64,000 nt of DNA, taken from Euryodendron excelsum (Eukaryota; Streptophyta; Magnoliopsida; Ericales; Pentaphylacaceae). The position numbers and the translations under genes were made by a program. Every line of letters starts with the position of its first letter. The first letter of the stretch is position 1. Below the pieces are notes generated by a model. It did not search any database. It was not told the origin of the DNA and was given only the letters and a program-made list of their open reading frames with translations. Location: positions 56,630,683-56,694,682 of the forward strand of contig CM065377.1 in NCBI GenBank assembly GCA_033060915.1. The letters are read 5' to 3'. Of the stretch, positions 55,488 to 64,000 are shown piece after piece.

Positions 55488-58015
55488 CTCATCATGGATC
55501 CAGGATTTGTGTTATGGGGGATTAAAGTAAATTTTTTAAAATTTTATAGGAATAAAGATAAAAAGTTTGAAATTATTTTTGGAGGAGGGTAATACAATAT
55601 ATTTTGTTGAAAATACTTAAAAATTTATATGTAGTATAGGTAATTTCAAAATTTTGGACGGGTCGTGGCTCTCGCTGATCTCCTTTGGTCCGCCAATGTT
55701 AATAGCACTAGAATTTATTGTAGTTGAGCTAACCGTGCAATGTATAAAATTTACATAGTTTATGTAAATAGTTGTTTTATGAGAGTTTGAGATAGTAGAC
55801 AATCGAAGCTTGTCTATAATAAAAAGAAAATTAAGATCTTGGAGCATAAAAGGTAGTTTTGACTTTTTAATGGCCCCCAAAGAAAGCAGTGCCCTCTTAA
55901 CAAGAAAAATTTTAATACAATGGTGATACTACGTTATTTTTACGCATCACAAACTAATGGACTCACGTCAAATGAAAAATGTTAAAATCCTAATTACCGG
56001 GACACATCATCAATTAATGACTAGTTTGAGAAACTACACCGGGATTATGTTTTCTCATTAATTATAAATTCTGTTTATGTTTCTACTGTCTACAAACATT
56101 GGTCTCGTGCATATGACAGTCATGCGTGATAATTGAAACGGAAAAGGGTTGTGCAAACCTGCAGTCCACTATACCTTGTCCAGATGGTACGTAGGGCCTT
56201 GAAACTAGCCCTCCTTGTCCTTGAAACTTACCAACAATAAAAAAAAACAAAAAAGTAATAAGAAAACAATGAACTTTGATCTTCATTGTTATGAAGGTGA
56301 TGTGTGGATAAAGGCAATCCAAGATGGTGTTCATACTTGGAGGATATCCCTGTAATTTGGACATGTGATGTTTATATTACATCATTAAAATAGCACAGAA
56401 TGAGAGATCGAAATTAATTAACTAATTAAACTTTGATGTTAATTTATGATTACCGTGGACCGTTCTAAATTATTCTTTAAAAGTTAAGGCAAGAGCACGT
56501 TTTAGCTCGCAAACCAAAGTCAACATTATGATTTGGATCTCTAAACTCGATTGCTTTTTCTTGTTATCCAAAATAATTCTCGAAACATGTATTGTAACCC
56601 ATATAGGTGGCACAATATCTTTAAACTTGTATTAGTTTAATTAATGTTCGGAGTTCTTGCTTTCCACTAATGTATGATTTCCTTATATATGTGATTAAGA
56701 TTATGTTGTTTTATGTAGAAACAAAAAGTCCATGTGGGCAAGTCAATGACTAATTAGAGTTTACAAAAGAACTTTATAACCCGTGAACTAAACCAGATGG
56801 CCTTTATGGTGATTGGATAATTTAAACTAATTCGAGGATTGACTCGAACCAATCCGAGAATTTACTCTTCATACATATTTTGCAAAATCGTTTAAATTGG
56901 GCAAGTACTTCAATCAATATGTCTAGAGGTCATATTTTATGTTTATGATTCATATATACACTCTTGAACATAGTCATCATATATAAATAGGGTTTTGTCA
57001 TTTTACACTCTAAATAGTAATACTCCTAATAAATTAATTGATTAAATTAGACGCACAGGCCAACCCATATTATCTCAAGTTCGGTAATTGGTTCGGTTCT
57101 ACACTTGATCAATTCAGTTCTGTATCCAAAACTTACGAAACAATAAAGGTTGGTTCGGTTTTGCGCAAGGCTCTAACTCGAACTCAGCCAATTCATGCAC
57201 ATCCTTAATATTAATGCGATTGTGTAGCTCTGGGGTGGAACTACCCTTAGCCCAGAAGCAGCAGTTGCTCCCCCTCAACTTTTAATAAACTTCATTTTCT
57301 AGTTTTAGAACTCTTTTACAATTTGCACCTCCTCAAATTTCCATTCAAAATTTTATAATTACTCCGGTTTTACTATTGTCTTTGAATTGTTTCCCAATTT
57401 GAACATTTAAGATATAAGTCCTATATTATATAGTTTTATGAAGTCTATCTTTCATTACAAAAAAAAAAAAAAAAAATTGAAAGTTATGATTAATATTTGC
57501 CCATGCATGAATTTTCTGGCTCTGCCGGACCGCCACTGGTGTAGCTGATTGCCATTGAGCACTACATTTGTTGTTTTCCATATTGCTGTCATTAGCATAT
57601 ATGCGTACAAGTCATCTCGTGGTATAGAATGAATTTTAGGAAACCAAATAGAGGTCATTTTGCATTTGATTTATAACTGCTGCTACTCAGTTTGTAACTC
57701 TTTTTCCGTCATTGTGTGCGCATTAGGAGACAGGAATTGCGTGGTCAAAAAAGCAACAAATGAGGAGGAAAAAAAATAAAACTTAATTACTTTTCAATCC
57801 TTGTAATTTTAAGTGCTAGCATATGATCTTGCTATTGTCCATTAATTATATTTTAGGCCTTTTGGAATTACCTCCAAGACCGTGTAAATGTTTACATTAG
57901 TCACGTAATTTGACTTACACGATTAATTAATAAGTTCGTTATTTGGTTACGTGGATGAAAGAACGTGTTTATAGCATAATTAATTGACAGAAAACATATA
58001 CGTTTGTAAGCTGTG
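55488..58015. other. AT-rich intergenic DNA
   Basis: No genes. Two short stretches look like decayed repeats: 55490-55700 (gatccaggatttgtg, ggacgggtcgtggctc) and 57230-57540 (ctccccctcaac, ttttctggctctgccggac). 57060-57180 contains ggttcggtt repeats. The last five bases (CTGTG) are the left target-site copy of the next element. Confidence 0.5.
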
Positions 58016-59773
58016 TGACTTGCCTCCGTAATGCGGTATTCCTACAAATCGAATTAGCACCTCACAAGAGTACGAGGGTTGCGATGAAATATAAATCGGT
58101 AATTCGGTATCGTTCTCTCCTAAGGGACCTAGCCAAATATAAGCTATAGCACTCAACTCACACTAACCTAACCTAGGATTGACTTGCAATTATGTAGGGA
58201 ATTAAATCTAAAATAAAAAAGGAAAATAGAAAGACTGAAAATATTTTGGGTTTTGATGATGGTTTTGAATTATTAACCTATTGCAATGAAAATAAAAACA
58301 ATTAACACTAGACAATTAAAGTAAAGCAAAATGAAAATAGAATTAAAGCAATTAAAGGGGAATTGGACTCAAATGATCCAATCACTCATTTTCATCCAAG
58401 GTTTCCAATGGGGTTTATAACTCAAATCAAACACAATATTTAAGTGTGTTTGATTCGGAGAATTTAGCTTTGAAAACTAATTATGCTCATGCAATTGAAA
58501 TAAGATACATGTTCGATGGGGAATTAAAAGTTAATACCATCGATTCAACTTAGTCAATACCAAATTTGTGGTTTATGCATTGATTAGCCAAACATAGTCA
58601 ATAACCTAGGTTTTCTAAGGCATCTTCAATCAATTGTTAGGAATGAATTTCTAGAAATTGTGGAGTTTTTGTCTAATCAAGGGTCCTAAATTAATACCAT
58701 CGATTTGGGTTATCAAAATCCCCAAACTTAGTCAATAATTCAAGTTTTCTAAAATTCCACATCTAATTACTAGAAATTCGAATTCTAGGAAAATATGGCA
58801 ATTAATTCATGAGACACCTCCATTGAATTTCTTAGATTATTTGGGTGATTTTCACATTTAAACCCAATTTAAATTACTAACTACTTGAATACATCATAAA
58901 AACTTGTAAAAATGAAAAAAGAAGCATAAAGATATTTAAATCTAAAATTAACTACAATAATAGGATTGTTTGGTTGCAAGAAAAATGAAAGAAAATACAA
59001 GAAAGTGAAAGAAAATACAATACAATGAAGAAAATTACAAGTTTTATACCTACATTAACATTACAAAGCTAAATCTAAGCTAAAAATGAAGAAAAATGAA
59101 AGAAACTAACCTTGGAGGAGCTCTCCCACCACCCCTTGCTCCAAACTAACCCTAACTACTCAAAAACTATACAAAAAAAACCTAAAAAATGCCGCCTCGG
59201 ACGCAAAAAACACAATCTGGATGAACAATAACCGTTCGAATACCGTCTGGACGGTCCGTTCGACGCCCGTTTGAAGTCCGTTTGAAGTTCGTTCGGATGG
59301 TGAACAGTAACCGTCCAAACGGTACTGTTTACCGTCCGAACGGGACTGTTCATGAACAGTAACCGTCCGAACGATGAACAATACCTGTTCGGACAGGTAC
59401 TTTTCATGGCTGTTCAACTGTAGAAACTTCGAAACGTTATTTGACCATCCTAGAGTTTGATTCTGCCAATGTACATTAGACACAAAGTTGTAGATCTTGA
59501 AATCTTCTTTCTAATGACATAAAAATCAGCTCAATCAGACATCGAAACAAAAAGTTATGGCCAGAATACTGAGACAAGTCTGAATTTTCATGAACAAATT
59601 ATTCACCTTGAACCCACTTTGATTATTCTTGCTTTCTTTTTGCTTTTATTAGCTTATATAACCTACAAAACATACTCAAACAAATATCTAACTAAAATAA
59701 AATAATTAATTACAATATAAGTCTAATAAAGTACAAATTAAGGGCTAATGATTACACTTTTAGGGTGTAATCA
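58016..59773 (-). repeat. Solo Athila-like LTR (1758 bp)
   Basis: On the minus strand TGATTACACCC at 59773 to AAGTCA at 58016. Perfect target-site duplication CTGTG at 58011-58015 and 59774-59778. It shares the outer and inner blocks of the LTR of element A. It holds an array of GTCCGAACGG-type words (59225-59400) in the same place as the palindrome arrays of A and D. No internal sequence. Confidence 0.92.
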
Positions 59774-60368
59774 CTGTGAGAGAGCAATTAACCGATCCTT
59801 AATTAATTCAAAAGCTTGGACACTCTTTAAGAACAAAATAAAACATTACGGTTTGTGCGTCGAGATAAGCAAAATAACTGACAAAATTAAGAACTAAACC
59901 AATCTTACCTATGTAGGTGAATTTGGTTTGATTGTGTCAAGATGTTTGATTTGCTTCTGGGTCTAAAAAAATTCAACCTAATCAATTGAGTTCGGTTCTA
60001 GAGTTCACACTTTTTTTGGACCCAAACGGAACTAGGACCCTAATTACCCAAGAACCGAACTGACACATGATCTTATACTGTTATAAAGTCTATATATATA
60101 CATATATATTTTGTTTATGGCTTGAAATATTGTTACTTGTACTTAATTATTGTTAATTTGTGTTTGTATGTTATTTAACTTTTTTAAAATATTAAGAATG
60201 CAAAATTAATCCTCTTTTTTAACATTTTAAATAAATAAACTATGTTTTGTACAATAAAATAGACTTGATCCGACTCAATCTCATCTTGACCCGAACCTAA
60301 TTAAGACATGAAACTGAACCGAACCAACATAAATCGAGGTATAATGGTTAGGTTTCATAGGAGTAAGG
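59774..60368. other. Intergenic AT-rich DNA
   Basis: No genes. Contains caattgagttcggttc and aagaaccgaactgacac words and a (TA)n stretch near 60092-60110. The five bases before 60369 are TAAGG, the putative left target site of the Copia element. Confidence 0.5.
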
Positions 60369-62290
60369 TGTTAGCCTCAAGTTTTCATTAATTGATTTTG
60401 ATAATAACAAATATAAATGTTTTAATGATTAAAATTTAGTTAATCTCAAGATTTCATAATAAAGTAAGTTTGATGTATGAGTTAAGATTTTTAAAGATTT
60501 TTTATTTAAATATATTGTGCATTTCAATGATATATCACTTAATTTTTATTTATGTTTTAAATGTTAATTATCTAACATTTATTGAAGTTATTGTTCATCT
60601 TGGACTTAAAAGGAATGCATAGCATGAAGAAGAAGACTAAGTTAAAGATAATGGTAAGAAAGCTCATTAGAGATAGTTTCAGTATTATGTACATAACTTT
60701 TGATCCAACTGTTGGATTGATTTGATTTTTATGGCATTGGAAATAAGACTCAAATTTCTATAAATGGTATTCTATGAGGATTTCGTGAATGGAATGTCTT
60801 ATGGGACAAAACTGAGCTGGAATGTGACACATTGGAGTAGAAGTTCAAAATATGACAACTGGAAGATAGCTCGAGTAATTTTATCATTACTTTTGATCTA
60901 ACCGTTGTATATCTATGATTCTTATTGATCTGAAAAGATTACTTCCAGGGCTACAACTTTTATCTTATAGCCATGTTCAAATTCAAACGTCATAAGGGAG
61001 AAAATTGAGCTGGAAGTGAAGACAAATCTGCAGAAATTCAAATATGCCAACTGGGAGACAGCTTGAGTATTTTGATGATAACTTCTGATCTGACCATTGG
61101 ATCGACATGATTCTTTCAGGTTTGAAAAGATGACTTCTATAACTACAACTTTTATCTTATAGATATTTTCAAATTCAAACGTTATAAGGGAGAAAATTGA
61201 GCTGGAAGTGAAGACAAATCTGTAGAAATTCAAATATGCCAACTGGGAGACAGCTTGAGTATTTTGATGATAACTTTTGATCTAGCCGTTAGATCGACAT
61301 GATTCTTGAGGTTTTGAAAATCAGACGTCCATATCTACAACTTGTCTCTTATAGACATTTTCAAATTCGAATTTTATCAAGGAGAAAATCAAGGAGGAAC
61401 AGAAGTAATCATATCTGAAATTCAAATCCTGACTGGCAGCAACTTTGTTCAAACGGGAAGAAATGTGTTCAAACCTTTTCAACGACTAGAAGTTGATTTT
61501 AAGCTACAAATAATCCACTACTCTTCCTCTATAAATAGAGATACACGAGAAAAGCAAGGACACATAAGAGATTACAAAGATTGAGCATACAAAGTGATAT
61601 TCATCAAGATCTTCAAGTTTTGAGTTTTACTTCTTCATTCCATCTCATCTTTGAGCTTCATTCTTTTATTCAACTTTTGAGAGTTTTGTATCTATTGTTG
61701 TAAGATTCAACTCCCCTATATCATTTGTAAAAGGGTTGCTAAACCCTTGTGATTTATTTCTTGAGTGATTGAGAAGAACACTTGGAGAAAAAGATCCTCT
61801 TGGTGCTTTGTTTTGGAGAGCAAAACAAAGAGTTATTTTTTAAGTGTTTTTGGAACAAAACACTTGGTGTAAAGGTTTGCTAGCAATCGGACAAGCTAGT
61901 GGTGTAAAGCTATTTGAAGAATAGTGGATTTGCCCAAAGAAGGAGCCTTGGAGGTGGACGTAGGATTGGCATAAGAGGAGCCAACCGAACCACTTTAAAT
62001 CGTTGTGTTTGATCTCTTCTCCTTTCTCTCTTTTTTTTTATCTTACTTAATATTTTCCTTATATATAATCTTGATATACTTGAGACACACACACACTTGA
62101 ATCATTTGTACTAATCTCACATTGATCATATCTTAGCTTGTCTTATTCATTACTTAACTAGATTAATATTTTATATCTTTTCTATTGCATCTCACCTCTT
62201 GGAAATTAAGTGTATTGGATTATTCTAAATTTTAATTTTTAATTATAAACCCAATTCGCCCCCCCTCTTGGGTTGCCACCTGGTTTAACA
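60369..62290 (+). repeat. 5' LTR of the Copia element (1922 bp)
   Basis: TGTTAGCCTC to GGTTTAACA, with the C-run and ctcttgggttg block before the end that is common in this group. TATA box ctataaatag at 61529-61538. The 3' LTR is outside the window, so the start is inferred from the family pattern. Confidence 0.75.
60690..61400 (+). repeat. 192-bp tandem repeat in the Copia LTR
   Basis: The word acttttgatc recurs at 60696, 60889, 61081 and 61273, and ctacaactt at 60951, 61143 and 61335, giving a period of 192-193 bases and nearly four units. Units 2 and 3 are the most similar. It lies upstream of the TATA box. Confidence 0.88.
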
Positions 62291-62292
62291 AT

Positions 62293-62304
62293 TGGTATCA
62301 GAGC
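62293..62304 (+). other. Primer-binding site of the Copia element (initiator tRNA-Met)
   Basis: TGGTATCAGAGC two bases after the LTR end, extended by AAGG. Confidence 0.93.
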
Positions 62305-62344
62305 AAGGGCTCTAGTATTTGGCTTAACCGTCATAGAGTAGATA

Positions 62345-64000
62345 ATGGCAACCATAATTGAAACATCACTTGCCGAAGGTCAATCCACCAATAGACCTCC
62401 TTTGTTCAATGGCACAAATTATAATTATTGGAAAGCTAGGATAAGAATTTACATTCAAGCTGTAAATTATGAATTATGGAGAGTTATAGTTAATGGTCCT
62501 AAAATACCAACCAAAACCATAGGTGAACAAAATGTGCCTAAAGACGAAAGTGAATGGAATGAGAATGACTTAAAAAGTGTTCAAATAAATTCTAAAACCA
62601 TGAACTTGCTATATTGTGCATTAGATCCTAATGAGTTTAATAGAATCTCTACATGTGAGTCGGCCAAGGAAATTTGGAACAAATTAGAAGTTACACATGA
62701 GGGAACTAATCAAGTCAAAGAGTCTAAGATTAGTATGCTTGTTCATAAATATGAATTGTTTAAAATGAATCAAGAGGAGTCTATTTCTGATATGTTTACT
62801 AGATTTACTGATATTATAAATGCCTTGAAATCTCTTGGTAAATGTTATACTAATGTTGAAATGGTGAGAAAGATTCTTAGGTCTTTACCAAGGAGTTGGG
62901 AGCCGAAAGTAACTGCAATACAAGAAGCCAAAGATCTCACGAGACTTAGCTGGGATGTGCTCTTGGGTTCACTCATGACTCACGAGCTTACCATGAGAAT
63001 GGATGACGACGAAAACAAAAAGAAGAAAAGCATGACATTGAAATCATCCACCACTTCCTCCATATTTAATAGCAATGATGGAGAAACTAGCAATGAAGAT
63101 GAGGAGCTTGCCATGATTACAAAGAAATTCAAAAGATTTTTAAGGAAGAAGAAGCAAGCTGGACAAAAATTTTCAAAGAATGATGAAGCAAAAGGAGAAG
63201 GTAACAAAAATGATAAAATAATTTGTTATGAATGCAAAAGACTGGGTCATATAAAATTCGAGTGTCCTCAACTCAAAAATTCAAGGAAAAATGACAAAAA
63301 GAAAGCTATGGTAGCGGCTTGGGGAGAAAGTGATGATAGTAGCTCCGAAGAAAGCGATAATGAAGTTGCCAATCTATGCTTAATGGCAAAGGAAGACAAT
63401 GAGGTATGTGATACTTTTAATGAACATTTTTCTTATGAAGAATTACAAAATGCTTTTGAGGAATTGCATGATGATCTTAAAAAATTAGGCATAAAAAATT
63501 TAGCCCTCAAAAAGATTATTTCTTCTCTCTCTCAAGAAAATGAATCTTTGAAAAATGAAAATGAAATTTTGAAAAAGAATGTTGAAGACTTATCTTTCAA
63601 ACTTAAAACTTCAAATGATTTAAAAAATGAAAATAACACTTTGAAAATAAAAGTTGACGAATTGAATAATACGCTTTCAAAGTTTGTAAAAGGAAGAGAA
63701 AATTTGGATATGTTACTCGGAAAACAAAGATGTGTTTTTGACAAAGTTGGAATTGGTTACAATCATTTTCAAAAGCAAAAATTTTACAAGAATTTCTTTA
63801 AAACAACATCATCTAGTAATTTACACTCTACATGTTATTTTTGCCATAAGAAAGGTCATCAATCATATTCTTGCCCACTTCAAAAAAATATATATGTTGG
63901 AGTCAAACAAGTTTGGGTTCCTATGAAAATTGTGAGTTCAAGTAACTTTAACACTAACCTCTATGGCCCCAAGAAAGTTTGGGTACCAAAAACCAATTGT
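62345..64000 (+). CDS. Copia gag(-pol) polyprotein, N-terminal 552 codons
   Basis: ATG at 62345; open to the last base. Residues ~15-230 form the Copia gag fold (PPLFNGTNYNYWKARIRIYI, IWNKLEVTHEGTNQVKESK, ILRSLPRSWEPKVTAIQEA). A first zinc knuckle CYECKRLGHIKFEC is at ~295-308. An acidic stretch (ESDDSSSEESDNE), a long coiled coil of Glu/Asn/Lys/Leu heptads (~350-460) and a second knuckle CYFCHKKGHQSYSC (~498-511) follow. The window ends in the GPKKVWVPK motif that precedes the protease in this group. In relatives gag and pol are read as one polyprotein. No damage seen. Confidence 0.93.
   Translation, partial: MATIIETSLAEGQSTNRPPLFNGTNYNYWKARIRIYIQAVNYELWRVIVNGPKIPTKTIGEQNVPKDESEWNENDLKSVQINSKTMNLLYCALDPNEFNRISTCESAKEIWNKLEVTHEGTNQVKESKISMLVHKYELFKMNQEESISDMFTRFTDIINALKSLGKCYTNVEMVRKILRSLPRSWEPKVTAIQEAKDLTRLSWDVLLGSLMTHELTMRMDDDENKKKKSMTLKSSTTSSIFNSNDGETSNEDEELAMITKKFKRFLRKKKQAGQKFSKNDEAKGEGNKNDKIICYECKRLGHIKFECPQLKNSRKNDKKKAMVAAWGESDDSSSEESDNEVANLCLMAKEDNEVCDTFNEHFSYEELQNAFEELHDDLKKLGIKNLALKKIISSLSQENESLKNENEILKKNVEDLSFKLKTSNDLKNENNTLKIKVDELNNTLSKFVKGRENLDMLLGKQRCVFDKVGIGYNHFQKQKFYKNFFKTTSSSNLHSTCYFCHKKGHQSYSCPLQKNIYVGVKQVWVPMKIVSSSNFNTNLYGPKKVWVPKTNC

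Larger units (their letters stand above)
60369..64000 (+). mobile_element. SIRE-type Ty1/Copia retrotransposon, 5' part
   Basis: A 5' LTR (60369-62290), primer site and a gag frame with no stop codon up to the window end. The gag layout with two zinc knuckles and a long coiled coil, and the LTR start TGTTAGCCTCAAG, fit the SIRE/Maximus group. It extends beyond the window, where protease, integrase, RT and RNase H would follow. It is the only element here with an undamaged reading frame, so it is likely the youngest. Confidence 0.88.

Noticed and set aside
57230..57540. Named DNA transposon or SINE
   Set aside because: Words resemble common decayed plant repeats, but no ends or duplications could be identified.
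62980..63744. Minus-strand ORFs of 70-75 residues
   Set aside because: Antisense shadows of the Copia gag frame; Phe/Ser-rich from complemented Lys/Glu codons.

Overview
The window is nuclear DNA of an angiosperm with a retrotransposon-rich genome. Most of it is a stack of nested LTR retrotransposons. Only one convincing host gene is visible: a senescence-regulator S40 (DUF584) gene at 54444-54863. The species cannot be fixed from the sequence, though a dicot seems likely. There are no bacterial-type operons, no CRISPR array and no rRNA or tRNA genes.

Elements are named by letter here. G is an old Tat-lineage Ty3/Gypsy element on the + strand. Its reverse transcriptase is cut at 23480-23516. 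Its remaining pol is at 34767-37250, its 3' UTR tandem repeats at 37398-37865, and its antisense extra ORF at 38102-38919 plus 49863-51213. Its 3' LTR is probably near 51430-52030. C (16159-23479, +) is a chromovirus with a chromodomain and sits in the RT of G. B' (12491-16158, +) is the right part of a giant solo LTR inserted in the 5' LTR of C. A (1-12490, -) is an Athila-like element inserted in B'; its 3' LTR lies just left of position 1. D (23517-34766, -) is a small non-autonomous Athila-like element also in the RT of G, and it carries a 5.5-kb solo LTR (LTR1, 26885-32407, +). E (38920-49862, -) is another giant solo LTR in the antisense ORF of G, and it is split by a further copy F (44609-49787, +). 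Target-site duplications are exact for E (CGGCA) and F (ATACG), and 4 of 5 bases for D and LTR1.

From about 52 kb to 58 kb lies AT-rich host DNA with the S40 gene and, just downstream, a 139-bp tandem duplication with long G runs. A solo Athila-like LTR with a perfect target-site duplication (CTGTG) follows at 58016-59773. The window ends in an apparently intact SIRE-type Ty1/Copia element: LTR 60369-62290, initiator-Met primer site, and a gag reading frame open from 62345 to the last base.

The most interesting signals are structural. (1) The giant LTR family carries tandem arrays whose units each encode stem-loops, with paired substitutions that keep the stems. (2) Athila element A carries an array of CGTACGTACG palindromes in its LTR and a second one, with its own TATA box, immediately upstream of its second large ORF, which looks like an internal promoter. 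(3) A has an additional 85-codon ORF between pol and that promoter. The elements other than the terminal Copia are inactive: they carry stop codons, frameshifts and deletions.
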